Position numbers and translations under genes: made by a program. A stretch of 20,253 nucleotides of DNA from an uncultured Eubacteriales bacterium (GTDB lineage Bacteria > Bacillota > Clostridia > Oscillospirales > Oscillospiraceae): NCBI GenBank assembly GCA_900544945.1, contig UQXG01000023.1:1-20253 (forward strand). Reading direction: 5' to 3'. Under the pieces are notes generated by a model. That model was not told the DNA's origin. It saw only the letters and a list, made by a program, of their open reading frames with translations, and did not search any database. Numbering within the stretch: the stretch's first letter is position 1; every line of letters begins with the position of its first letter. Shown piece by piece: positions 1-7,314 of the stretch.

Positions 1-381
1 AAAGACCTTCAGCATGTCCATGAAATCCTCCACCAGACGGTATTCCGACAGTTGCTGCCGGGGCAGCCAGAACACCTCGCCCTCGTCGGAGGACTGCAAG
101 TTCCCGGTGTAACGGTCAGCCTTGTAGAAAAAGACCACATACCGGGTGTTCCCCTTGGCCGGGAACTGCTTGACCCCGCACAGCGTCGGGTTCTCGATGG
201 TCAGCCCGGTTTCCTCCCGGGTCTCCCGGATGGCGGCCGCGATGAAGGCTTCCCCCGGCTCTACATGTCCGCCGGGGAAGCAGATGCCCGGCCAGCTGGG
301 GTCATTGCGATCCTCCATCAGAAGATTGCCGCTGCCGTCGGACACCATGACCAGCACGGTGAAAATTGCCTGTTCTGCCAT
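1..381 (-). CDS. Nudix hydrolase (MutT-like), 3' end cut by window edge
   Basis: The visible 127 residues carry a perfect Nudix box (GX5EX7REUXEEXGU): G38, E44 and the run RETREETGL at residues 52-60. Nudix enzymes hydrolyse nucleoside diphosphates linked to another moiety, using the box glutamates to bind metal. A MutT-like role (8-oxo-dGTP or a related nucleotide) is typical for short single-domain members, but the substrate cannot be read from sequence. The start ATG at 381 is preceded by AAGGTG and lies two bases after the stop of the upstream HAD gene, so the two are almost certainly co-transcribed and translationally coupled. The gene runs off the window at base 1; family lengths of about 130-160 aa suggest only a short C-terminal piece is missing. 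Confidence 0.88.
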   Translation of the reverse strand, partial: MAEQAIFTVLVMVSDGSGNLLMEDRNDPSWPGICFPGGHVEPGEAFIAAAIRETREETGLTIENPTLCGVKQFPAKGNTRYVVFFYKADRYTGNLQSSDEGEVFWLPRQQLSEYRLVEDFMDMLKVF

Positions 382-383
382 CG

Positions 384-1049
384 TTACACCTTGTCAAACA
401 GAAAATGTTCCAAATTCTTGGTGGACGTAAAGGAAAAGTCGCACAGCCGGGTCATTTCCCCCGTGATTTCCGGGAAATCTGTCCGACCCCAACCGGCAAA
501 GGCGATGGGGACACCGGCGCTTCGCGCCATTTCCCAAGCGAGCTTCGCATCGTCCACCACCAGCAGCTGGGACTGGGTATAGCCGTATTTTGCCATGATC
601 TGCTCCAGCGGCCACGGGCTGGGCTTCCGCAGTTCCTCCGGTAAGTCCCAGCCGTAAATGTCGTCGGGGAGGATGCCGAAGTGGGTCTCGTAGTCCCGTG
701 TGATGTTCTGAATGCAGGAATGGGAGACGACGCAGATTTTTCCGCCGGCTTCCTTCTGGCGGCGGATGATGTCACCGATGCCGGGGAAGGGGGCGGGGAT
801 GTGATCGACGATGTATTTCTGCCAGCCGTGGTATTCGTCCACAATTTCCTGCTCGGTAAAGTTGTACCACTTCCTGCACATGTCGGCAAAGCCCAGACGG
901 AAGCAGCCCTCGGCGTACTCGTGGAGGGTGATTTTCGTCCCCGGGCGGAATTGATTCAGAATGTAGCAGAAGAAGGGATAACTGACGGTGGCCTCGCTCT
1001 GCACGACGGTATCGTCGTGGTCGAGGACAAGACAGGGGTATTTCAGCAT
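384..1049 (-). CDS. HAD-superfamily hydrolase (phosphoglycolate phosphatase-like)
   Basis: A 221-aa cytosolic protein with all four HAD motifs. Motif I is D10-H-D12-D-T, the nucleophile and general acid. Motif II is S109 after a beta strand (CVVSHS). Motif III is K142 (RKPSPWP). Motif IV is D166-D167 (LLVVDDAK). The residues between motifs I and II form a helical C1-type cap, as in phosphoglycolate phosphatase and beta-phosphoglucomutase relatives. The small-molecule substrate cannot be assigned. I chose the ATG at 1049 because GGGAGAA lies just upstream and motif I then falls at residue 10, as usual for the family. A longer in-frame extension upstream to 1118 would read through the promoter. 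The gene is first in a two-gene unit with the Nudix gene. Confidence 0.88.
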   Translation of the reverse strand: MLKYPCLVLDHDDTVVQSEATVSYPFFCYILNQFRPGTKITLHEYAEGCFRLGFADMCRKWYNFTEQEIVDEYHGWQKYIVDHIPAPFPGIGDIIRRQKEAGGKICVVSHSCIQNITRDYETHFGILPDDIYGWDLPEELRKPSPWPLEQIMAKYGYTQSQLLVVDDAKLAWEMARSAGVPIAFAGWGRTDFPEITGEMTRLCDFSFTSTKNLEHFLFDKV

Positions 1050-1083
1050 AGAAGTTCTCCCAATATTATTTTTATCTTTTCTC

Positions 1084-1112
1084 ATTATACCAGACGCCGG
1101 GCGGCGGCGCAA
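1084..1112 (-). promoter_or_regulatory. Sigma-A promoter for the HAD-Nudix unit
   Basis: Read on the minus strand, TTGCGC (1112-1107) is followed after exactly 17 bases by a perfect TATAAT (1089-1084). Transcription would start near 1077 and run into the HAD gene, whose RBS and ATG lie 28-35 bases further on. The assignment is by consensus only. Confidence 0.75.
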
Positions 1113-1126
1113 CCACAAAATTCCTC

Positions 1127-1155
1127 TTGCGTATATAGAACAAATGTGCTATAAT
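1127..1155 (+). promoter_or_regulatory. Sigma-A promoter for the 89-aa gene
   Basis: TTGCGT (1127-1132), a 17-base spacer and a perfect TATAAT (1150-1155), with TGC directly before it giving an extended -10 element. It is back to back with the minus-strand promoter at 1084-1112, and the two -35 boxes lie 14 bases apart. The AGGAGGT ribosome binding site follows at 1168-1174. Confidence 0.8.
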
Positions 1156-1181
1156 GACAAAAACAAAAGGAGGTGGGCGCG

Positions 1182-1451
1182 ATGGTGCGGAAAACGTGCC
1201 CGGTGGATGTGATATCGGTATGCAGCGCCAGCGGGGATATCCGCCCGCTGCGGCTGCGGGTGGAGGACGAGGAACAGGGGCTTATCCGGGTGAATATTGA
1301 CGAAGTGATCAGCGTGAAGGAAGTCCCCTACGTGGGCGTGGAAGCGAGGATATTTCTGTGCCGGGGGACGGTGGACGGGCGGCAGCGGCAGTTTGCACTG
1401 AAATACCTCATCCGCGCCCACTGCTGGTGCCTGATGGACAGGGTGCGTTGA
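1182..1451 (+). CDS. Small uncharacterised protein, 89 aa
   Basis: I do not recognise a family. The 89-aa product looks like a small beta-rich soluble protein with alternating hydrophobic and charged residues (for example residues 20-50), no signal peptide and no membrane segment. It holds five cysteines (6, 14, 60, 81, 83), the last two as CWC near a basic C-terminus, but no clear metal-binding spacing. The start at ATG 1182 is supported by a textbook AGGAGGT eight bases upstream and a strong promoter at 1127-1155, so the gene is very likely real despite its size. An in-frame GTG at 1173 overlaps the RBS and is rejected as the start. It precedes a Nudix gene on the same strand. Confidence 0.72.
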   Translation: MVRKTCPVDVISVCSASGDIRPLRLRVEDEEQGLIRVNIDEVISVKEVPYVGVEARIFLCRGTVDGRQRQFALKYLIRAHCWCLMDRVR

Positions 1452-1521
1452 TTTTTCACAGTGGAAATTATGGGGAGATTGTTGTATTATGGTGGTAAGA
1501 AACTGTCCGGGAGGAAGCACT

Positions 1522-2007
1522 ATGGCAATCGTGACCTTTTACAACGGCGGCCCCAAGGACGCGCCGAAAACCACCATGCCCGCCCATCTGGGGGCGAACG
1601 CCATTATCAACTGCAAGGGTCGCCTGCTGCTGGAGAAGCGCAGCGACTCCGACGTCTGGGGGCTGGTCGGCGGCGGCTGCAAAAAATGGGAGACCGGGCG
1701 GCAGGCCATCGTTCGGGAAGTCTATGAAGAACTGGGACTGCGCATCGCCCCGGAACGGTTCCGGAAGCTGGCGGTGTACGACAACCCCGGCCGGATCGCC
1801 GCCTTCCGGGACGGCAGCATCTGGCGCATGGTGATCGTGGTATACGCGCTGGAACTGGAGGAGGAGCCGGAAATGCACATCAGCAGAGAATCCAAGGATC
1901 TTCGCTTTTTCAGCCGGGAGGAAATCGGGAATATTGAAATAGCGATCACCCATAGGGATATCGTGGAGGACTGGTTTGTCAAGGGAGAAAGCACCCACAA
2001 TTATTGA
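1522..2007 (+). CDS. Nudix hydrolase
   Basis: A 161-aa protein with an exact Nudix box: G51, E57 and REVYEELGL at residues 65-73. The N-terminal strand region (AHLGANAIIN...GRLLLEKR) and the VWGLVGGG approach are typical of ADP-ribose or nucleotide pyrophosphatase-like members, but the substrate is unknown. The ATG at 1522 is chosen because GGGAGGA lies about 7 bases before it. An in-frame ATG at 1489 lacks an RBS and overlaps a possible -10 box (TATTAT, 1485-1490). The gene lies 70 bases after the 89-aa gene and immediately before the OLE RNA promoter. In several other Firmicutes the position upstream of OLE is held by xseAB/ispA, so this neighbour is a local feature. Confidence 0.88.
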   Translation: MAIVTFYNGGPKDAPKTTMPAHLGANAIINCKGRLLLEKRSDSDVWGLVGGGCKKWETGRQAIVREVYEELGLRIAPERFRKLAVYDNPGRIAAFRDGSIWRMVIVVYALELEEEPEMHISRESKDLRFFSREEIGNIEIAITHRDIVEDWFVKGESTHNY

Positions 2008-2015
2008 AAAAATAC

Positions 2016-2044
2016 TTGTATATTCACGGAAAGTATGCTAATAT
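2016..2044 (+). promoter_or_regulatory. Promoter of the OLE RNA-oapA-dxs operon, inside a 10-bp inverted repeat
   Basis: TTGTAT (2016-2021), a 17-base spacer and TAATAT (2039-2044), with TGC just upstream of the -10 as an extended element. The predicted start is near 2051. A perfect 10-bp inverted repeat, CTTGTATATT at 2015-2024 and AATATACAAG at 2040-2049, overlaps both promoter boxes and could be an operator. Confidence 0.65.
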
Positions 2045-2050
2045 ACAAGG

Positions 2051-2660
2051 TAAACGGTGCAGTATCCTAGTCGGGGTGGCCATCTTCCAGGAAGGGCCTA
2101 AAAATCCTTTGAAGGGCACATCGATGAAGTCCCTGGTGTCTGCTTGTTACGCCCAGTTTTGGGTGGATGCTGGGGGTTAAGGATCCAGGGCGCGTCCCAA
2201 TGGCATGGGGCATACGACCCGGTTTCCGTGGAGACTTGAATCTTGTGCGACGACGGGCAGAACCCATGTGGGCCCCGCCGCGTACGAATCAGGTATGAAC
2301 CTGCAAGGCGGTGCACAGAATCGTGTGCTGTGTGCAGCGTAGCCTGCCTTGAAGTGAACATGCGGGGAAGGGAGAACAGACCGCCGCTGCCGTGGCCACG
2401 GCCAGTGCGGTTATTGCTCCCGGAAACCATGTTTGCAAAAGAGGCTAAGATTATGGAACACTCCGCCGTGGAAAACACCTAGGCTGTCCGAAAGGGGCAG
2501 GCAGGGGATTGCAGTACGGACTAAGTGGCAATCGGGTACTCATTTTTTTGGCAACACTTGAGCCTGGGGATCAAACGGAAACGACCTGTGCGGCAACGGC
2601 AGGTTCCCCTCGGTGAAAAACAACCCGACCTAAGCCGTAAGATTTATCCTGCCTGCCGCC
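2051..2660 (+). ncRNA. ole: OLE RNA (ornate large extremophilic RNA)
   Basis: About 610 bases with no credible reading frame, a dedicated promoter, and many local inverted repeats. It is followed at once by a four-helix membrane protein gene and then dxs-tlyA-nadK-argR-recN. That size and context are those of OLE RNA, whose partner OapA is encoded directly downstream. OLE is known to form a membrane-associated ribonucleoprotein implicated in alcohol and cold tolerance and magnesium homeostasis in alkaliphilic bacilli. A perfect 10-bp long-range pairing (2496-2505 with 2648-2657) closes the 3' domain, so the RNA should extend at least to 2657. It lacks RNase P and tmRNA signatures. The 5' end is inferred from the promoter and the 3' end from the last helix. 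No terminator separates it from oapA, so the mature RNA is probably made by processing. I did not align it to a covariance model. Confidence 0.85.
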
Positions 2661-2699
2661 GTCATTTCTTTGACTATTCTGTTTCGAGGAGAATCTTCT

Positions 2700-3281
2700 G
2701 TGGCAAAATCCCAAACGGACGCTTCCAAAAAGGAGCGTTTGCGGACGATCCGGTGGGTCGTCACAGTTTTTTTCACCACATTGGTGGTTTCCGGCCTCAT
2801 CGGCCTGGTCTCCGATGAGGTCATGGCCAGCAGCTCTCTTCCCGTGGCCTTCGGGATTCTGCTCTTTATCGTGCTGCTTGGCATTGTTTTTGACATTATC
2901 GGCATGGCGGTAGCCAGTGCCGATGAAAAACCCTTTCATTCCATGGCGGCCCGGAAGGTGCCGGGCGCCCAGGAGGCCATCCGGCTGCTGCGCAATGCCG
3001 AGCGGGTCAACTCCATCTGCAACGATGTGGTTGGGGATATCTGCGGCGTCGTCTCCGGCAGCGCGTCGGCGACCATTGCGGCGCTGATCCTGACCCATGT
3101 GGATACTGCTTGGCCCAGAGGGGTTTCCCTGGTCATGTCCTCGTTGGTGGCAGGACTGACTGTGGGAGGAAAGGCCATCGGCAAAACCTTCGCGGTCAGC
3201 TCCTGCACTCAGATTGTGCATATGGTTGGGCGGATTCTGAGTGCCTGGAACCGGCTGAAGAAAAAGAAATCAAAACGTTAG
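2700..3281 (+). CDS. oapA: OLE-associated membrane protein OapA
   Basis: A 193-aa polytopic membrane protein with a basic N-terminus and four likely transmembrane segments, near residues 18-37, 46-72, 112-132 and 145-166. It ends in a lysine/arginine-rich tail (RLKKKKSKR). Acidic residues lie in or next to the membrane segments (D65, D75, D109, D113), and a conserved-looking loop ADEKPFHSMAARKVPGA follows the second segment. OapA is the known protein partner that holds OLE RNA at the membrane; the identification here rests on length, topology and position directly after the RNA. The GTG at 2700 is chosen as start because AGGAGA lies eight bases upstream; an in-frame extension to 2670 would run into the RNA's 3' end. 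The basic tail may face the cytoplasm and touch RNA, which is inference. The stop is three bases before dxs. Confidence 0.87.
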   Translation: MAKSQTDASKKERLRTIRWVVTVFFTTLVVSGLIGLVSDEVMASSSLPVAFGILLFIVLLGIVFDIIGMAVASADEKPFHSMAARKVPGAQEAIRLLRNAERVNSICNDVVGDICGVVSGSASATIAALILTHVDTAWPRGVSLVMSSLVAGLTVGGKAIGKTFAVSSCTQIVHMVGRILSAWNRLKKKKSKR

Positions 3282-3284
3282 GTT

Positions 3285-5159
3285 GTGTCAGAATTGGACA
3301 TTTTACAGAGAGTAAACAGCCACGAGGATCTGCTGAAGCTCACCGACGGCGAGCGAAATCAACTGTGTGACGAAATCCGGCAGTTTTTGATTTCCAGCGT
3401 GTCAAAAACCGGCGGACATCTGGCGGGAAACCTGGGCGTGGTGGAGCTGAGCGTTGCCATCGAGCTGGTGTTTAATACGAATATCGACCGCTTGGTATTT
3501 GACGTGGGTCATCAGTCTTATGTGCATAAGCTGCTCACCGGCCGCCGGGCGGATTTTGCGCGTCTGCGGCAGTACGGCGGCATTTCCGGCTTTCCCAAGC
3601 CGGAGGAGAGCAACACCGACGCTTTCGTGGCAGGACATGCTTCCAGTTCCGTTTCCATCGCCCTGGGGATGGCAAGAGCCAGAACCCTGCTTCAGGAGAA
3701 TTACGATGTGGTGGCTCTCATCGGCGACGGCGCTCTCACCGGCGGCATGGCCTACGAGGGACTCAACGACGCGGCGGTCAGCGGCGAGCCCATGGTGATC
3801 ATCGTCAACGACAACACCATGTCCATCGGCAAAAACGTGGGCGGCCTGTCCAGCCATCTGTCCCGGCTCCGTTCCAGCGACAATTATCTGGATGCCAAGC
3901 GAGCCTATCGGCGGTTTATGAAGAAAACCGCCTTGGGCAGCGCCGTTTATAATTTCAGCAGCCGGGTGAAAAATAAGCTGAAGCGGCTGCTGCTGCCTGC
4001 TACTATTTTTGAGAATATGGGCTTTACTTACCTGGGGCCGGCAGACGGCCACGATCTGCCGGGACTGGTGTCTCTGCTGTCGTCTGCCCGGGAACTGCGG
4101 GAGCCGGTGGTGGTACATGTGGTGACCCGGAAGGGCAAGGGCTATCCCTTTGCCGAGGAGGATCCGGCAAAATTCCACGGAATCGGAAAATTTGACCCGG
4201 AAACCGGCAAGAAGCTGGGGGCTAAGGTGGTCACTTACTCCGACAGCTTCGGCGCAGCCATGCAGGCGCTGGCCCGACAGGATAAGCGGGTGTGTGCCAT
4301 TACCGCGGCCATGCCCGGAGGCACGGGGCTACTGGCCTTCCAGCGGGAATTCCCGAAGCGCACCTTCGATGTGGGCATTGCGGAGGAACACGCAGTGTCC
4401 ATGGCAGGTGGACTTGCCAAACAGGGTATGATTCCGGTGGTGGCACTGTATTCCACTTTCTTACAGCGGGGCTTCGACCAGATCATGCAGGACACGGCAC
4501 TGCTGCACCTGCATGTGGTGTTTGCCATCGACCGGGCGGGTCTGGTAGGCGACGACGGCCCCACGCACCACGGCGTGTTTGACATCGGCTTTTTGAAGCA
4601 GATGCCGGGAATGCGGATTCTGAATCCGGCCAGTCTGGCAGAGCAGAAGGATATGCTCCGCTGGGCGGTGCGGGATTACGACGGCCCGGTGGCCATTCGC
4701 TATCCCAGAGGCACCGAGGGCAGCTATTATAAGGAAAGCGGCTGGCAGGGTCTGAAGGGTAGTCTGGTGCAATGTCACCGGGAAGGCACAGAGGTGGCCC
4801 TGATTACTTACGGCTCGACTCTCGACAATGTGCTGGCGGCAGCCGAACAATTGAAGGAGCAGGGAATTGAGGCATCCGTCCTCCGGCTGCTCAGTGTGTG
4901 GCCTCTGCCTGTCGAAGAGCTGGCAGGATGCCTGGCGGGTATTTCTCAGGCGGTTATCATTGAGGAAACAGCCTCCGGTTCCGGAATCCGGGAGAGTCTG
5001 GGCTGGACACTGGAGGAAATTCTGCCGGAATGCAAGATTCACGGCATTGATCTGGGCGGGGACTTCGTGCCCCACGGTTCCCTGAAGGAGCTGTATCGGC
5101 GGTGCGGGCTGGACAGCGATTCCATTGCCGCATATGTAAGGAAGGTGCTTGCCCGGTGA
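3285..5159 (+). CDS. dxs: 1-deoxy-D-xylulose-5-phosphate synthase
   Basis: Condenses pyruvate and glyceraldehyde-3-phosphate to DXP, the first step of the MEP isoprenoid pathway; DXP also feeds thiamine and pyridoxal synthesis. The 624-aa product has the usual full length. Visible hallmarks are the GHQSYVHKLLTGR segment, the thiamine-pyrophosphate motif GDGALTGG near residue 147 with its downstream asparagines (VNDNTMSIG), the catalytic glutamate in AEEHAVSM near residue 365, and the DRAGLVGDDGPTHHG segment near residue 415. GTG at 3285 is the likely start: it gives the family-typical N-terminus, but it has no good RBS and lies three bases after the oapA stop, so translational coupling to oapA is probable. 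The stop overlaps the next gene's start by four bases. Confidence 0.97.
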   Translation: MSELDILQRVNSHEDLLKLTDGERNQLCDEIRQFLISSVSKTGGHLAGNLGVVELSVAIELVFNTNIDRLVFDVGHQSYVHKLLTGRRADFARLRQYGGISGFPKPEESNTDAFVAGHASSSVSIALGMARARTLLQENYDVVALIGDGALTGGMAYEGLNDAAVSGEPMVIIVNDNTMSIGKNVGGLSSHLSRLRSSDNYLDAKRAYRRFMKKTALGSAVYNFSSRVKNKLKRLLLPATIFENMGFTYLGPADGHDLPGLVSLLSSARELREPVVVHVVTRKGKGYPFAEEDPAKFHGIGKFDPETGKKLGAKVVTYSDSFGAAMQALARQDKRVCAITAAMPGGTGLLAFQREFPKRTFDVGIAEEHAVSMAGGLAKQGMIPVVALYSTFLQRGFDQIMQDTALLHLHVVFAIDRAGLVGDDGPTHHGVFDIGFLKQMPGMRILNPASLAEQKDMLRWAVRDYDGPVAIRYPRGTEGSYYKESGWQGLKGSLVQCHREGTEVALITYGSTLDNVLAAAEQLKEQGIEASVLRLLSVWPLPVEELAGCLAGISQAVIIEETASGSGIRESLGWTLEEILPECKIHGIDLGGDFVPHGSLKELYRRCGLDSDSIAAYVRKVLAR

Positions 5160-5965
5160 AAGTGAAAAAACGACTGGATGTTCTGCTTACCGAGCAGGGC
5201 TATGCGGATACCCGCTCCAAGGCTCAGGCCATTATTATGAGCGGACTGGTATATGTCAACGGCCAGAAGGCGGACAAGCCCGGAGTTTCCTATGAGGAAA
5301 CGGTGAGTTTGGAGGTTCGGGGGGCGGTGTGCCCCTATGTCAGCCGAGGCGGTCTGAAGCTGGAAAAGGCTCTGCGGGACTTCGGCGTGAAGCCCGAGGG
5401 ATATGTGTGCAGCGATTCCGGCGCTTCCACCGGGGGATTTACGGACTGCCTGCTCCAGCAGGGGGCGAAGAAGGTCTTTGCCATCGATGTGGGTTACGGC
5501 CAGCTGGACTGGAAAATTCGCAGCGATCCCCGGGTGGTGGTCATGGAGCGGACGAATATCCGCTATGTGACCCCGGAGCAGCTGGGAGAGCCCCTGGATT
5601 TGTCCGTGGTGGATGTGAGCTTTATTTCCCTGAAAATCGTCCTGCCTGCCATTAAGGCTCTTCTCAAGCCCACCGGCCAGGTACTCTGCCTGATTAAGCC
5701 CCAGTTTGAGGCGGGGAAGGAAAAGGTTGGCAAGAAGGGAGTTGTCCGGGAACCGGCTACCCACAAGGAAGTGCTGGACGGCTTCGTGGCGCTGGCAGAC
5801 GAGCTGGGCTTTCGGATCTTGGGTCTGACCTTCTCTCCGGTGAAGGGGCCGGAAGGGAACATTGAGTTTCTGGGGCATCTGAGCCTTGCGGACGTGCCCG
5901 GTATTCGCCCGGATACGGCACTCGTTGTGGAGCAGGCGCATAAGACGCTGGACAAGGGGGAATAA
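5156..5965 (+). CDS. tlyA: TlyA-family rRNA (cytidine-2'-O)-methyltransferase
   Basis: A 269-aa protein with an N-terminal S4 RNA-binding domain (residues 5-50, RLDVLLTEQG...VNGQKAD) and an FtsJ/RrmJ-type SAM-dependent methyltransferase domain. SAM motif I is SDSGASTGGFTD at 87-97. The K-D-K-E catalytic set is seen as K68, D153, K181 in IKPQFE, and E237. TlyA proteins 2'-O-methylate rRNA cytidines; the B. subtilis counterpart in the same position is YqxC. GTG at 5156 overlaps the dxs stop as GTGA, with AAGGAAGG upstream; the in-frame GTG at 5162 is an alternative. Followed after three bases by nadK. Confidence 0.93.
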   Translation: MKVKKRLDVLLTEQGYADTRSKAQAIIMSGLVYVNGQKADKPGVSYEETVSLEVRGAVCPYVSRGGLKLEKALRDFGVKPEGYVCSDSGASTGGFTDCLLQQGAKKVFAIDVGYGQLDWKIRSDPRVVVMERTNIRYVTPEQLGEPLDLSVVDVSFISLKIVLPAIKALLKPTGQVLCLIKPQFEAGKEKVGKKGVVREPATHKEVLDGFVALADELGFRILGLTFSPVKGPEGNIEFLGHLSLADVPGIRPDTALVVEQAHKTLDKGE

Positions 5966-5968
5966 GAA

Positions 5969-6829
5969 GTGAAAAATGTGATTCTTACCCCCAATCCCTA
6001 TCGGGATAAGAATTTTCAGACCGTCCGGGAGGCGGCGAAAATTCTGAAGGAGGCCGGGGTCAATACCCGGATTTGTCTCCCTTTTGAGGTAGATCGAAGC
6101 TATGAGCTTCCCAGAGACCTGCGGTTTTCCCGGCTGGACCGGGAGCTGCCCAATGCGGAGATGGTGATCTGCTTCGGCGGCGACGGCACGATTCTGCACA
6201 TGGCCAAGGCCGCTACCCGGAAGGGGATTCCCATTCTGGGGGTCAACATCGGCACCATGGGCTTTATGGCGGAGCTGGAAAGCACGGAGCTTGACAAGCT
6301 GACAAGGGTTGCCCGGGGGGAATATACCCTGGACAGCCGGATGATGCTGGATGTGACCGTTCAGCGGGAGCGGGATATTCTGTTTCACGACATCTGCCTG
6401 AACGACGTGGTGGTGACAAAAGGAGCGGTGGCTCGGATTGTCCATCTGTGTGTCAAGTGCGACGGAGTCAGCGCCATGGAATTCGGCGGTGACGGCGTGG
6501 TGGTTTCCACTCCCACCGGCTCCACGGCCTACAGCTATTCCGCCGGAGGCCCCATTGTGGAGCCGGAGGCGAAAAATATCATCATCACCCCCATCTGCGC
6601 CCATGAGATCGGAAGCCGGTGCATTGTGGCCTCCGATAAGCGGGTGGTGAGTGTGGAGCAGGTGCTCAACGCCCGGCGCAACGCCTATCTGTCCGTAGAC
6701 GGCGGACGGGCGGTGCGGCTGAATATGGGGGATGTGGCCACCATCCGGAAGTCTCACCTGGAGACCCGGCTGGTGCGGCTGAAGGAGCGAAGCTTCTATG
6801 ATGTAGTCAGTTCCAAGTTCAGTAAGTGA
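5969..6829 (+). CDS. nadK: NAD kinase
   Basis: Phosphorylates NAD to NADP with ATP or polyphosphate in the cytosol. The 286-aa protein has the diagnostic GGDGT at residues 70-74, an ND pair near residue 144 (CLNDVVVTKG) corresponding to the usual NE/ND motif, and the long conserved glycine-rich stretch DGVVVSTPTGSTAYSYSAGG that binds NAD, followed by PIVEPE and PICAHEI. The GTG start at 5969 follows AAGGGGG and lies three bases after the tlyA stop. Placement between tlyA and argR is the standard Firmicute order. Confidence 0.96.
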   Translation: MKNVILTPNPYRDKNFQTVREAAKILKEAGVNTRICLPFEVDRSYELPRDLRFSRLDRELPNAEMVICFGGDGTILHMAKAATRKGIPILGVNIGTMGFMAELESTELDKLTRVARGEYTLDSRMMLDVTVQRERDILFHDICLNDVVVTKGAVARIVHLCVKCDGVSAMEFGGDGVVVSTPTGSTAYSYSAGGPIVEPEAKNIIITPICAHEIGSRCIVASDKRVVSVEQVLNARRNAYLSVDGGRAVRLNMGDVATIRKSHLETRLVRLKERSFYDVVSSKFSK

Positions 6830-6844
6830 GAAAGGGGAAGGGCA

Positions 6845-7297
6845 GTGAAATCCAAACGACAGGCAAAAATCATGGAAATCATCTCCACCACCAATGTGGA
6901 GACCCAGGAGCAGCTTTTGCAGGCTCTGCGGGACGCGGGCTTTAACAGCACTCAGGCTACCATTTCCCGGGACATCAAGGAGCTGCGAATCATCAAGGAG
7001 CTGACAAGCTTCGGAACCTACCACTATACGGCGGCAGCCAGAGAAGTGCCCGGTACCTTCACGGGAAGGCTGAATACCATCTTTCGGGAGTGTGTCACCA
7101 GCTTCGACTATGCACAGAATATCATCGTGATTCACACCCTGCCGGGTCTTGCCAACGCGGCGGCTTCGGCTCTGGATACCATGAGTCGGAGTGTGGTGCT
7201 TGGCAGCATCGCGGGCGATGATACGGTCATCATCATCATGCGCGACACCAACGCTGCGGCGGCCTTCTGCGGAGAAATCCGGAACCTGCTGAACTAA
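6845..7297 (+). CDS. argR: Arginine repressor ArgR/AhrC
   Basis: A 150-aa arginine-sensing transcription regulator, the normal family length. The N-terminal winged-helix DNA-binding domain covers residues 1-70, with the recognition helix around STQATISRDIKEL (35-47). The C-terminal oligomerisation and arginine-binding domain holds GLANAAASALD and the GDDT segment. The hexamer binds ARG boxes to repress arginine synthesis or activate catabolism. Start GTG 6845 follows AAGGGGAAGGG. It sits between nadK and recN, as in many Firmicutes; no ARG-box-like operator was recognised in the window, so its targets lie elsewhere. Confidence 0.96.
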   Translation: MKSKRQAKIMEIISTTNVETQEQLLQALRDAGFNSTQATISRDIKELRIIKELTSFGTYHYTAAAREVPGTFTGRLNTIFRECVTSFDYAQNIIVIHTLPGLANAAASALDTMSRSVVLGSIAGDDTVIIIMRDTNAAAAFCGEIRNLLN

Positions 7298-7314
7298 AGG
7301 AAGGGGGAGCGGTC

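Noticed and set aside
1462..1490. Separate promoter for the Nudix gene (TGGAAA, 17 bases, TATTAT)
   Set aside because: The -10 box is reasonable but the -35 box is poor, and the gene can be read from the strong promoter at 1127-1155.
2098..2482. Open frames on both strands (79 and 126 aa) inside the non-coding region
   Set aside because: Low-complexity translations rich in R, P, S and C with no RBS or motif; they overlap the OLE RNA, and structured GC-rich RNA genes often leave such frames open.
2051..2660. RNase P RNA, tmRNA, SRP RNA or group II intron as the identity of the large RNA
   Set aside because: None of their signature sequences is visible (no RNase P core motifs, no tag-peptide frame, no intron domain V or reverse transcriptase), and the OapA neighbour fits OLE.
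5039..7135. A 698-aa open frame on the minus strand
   Set aside because: It is antisense to tlyA, nadK and argR, is H/P/Q/L-rich without a recognisable domain, and the plus-strand genes are certain.
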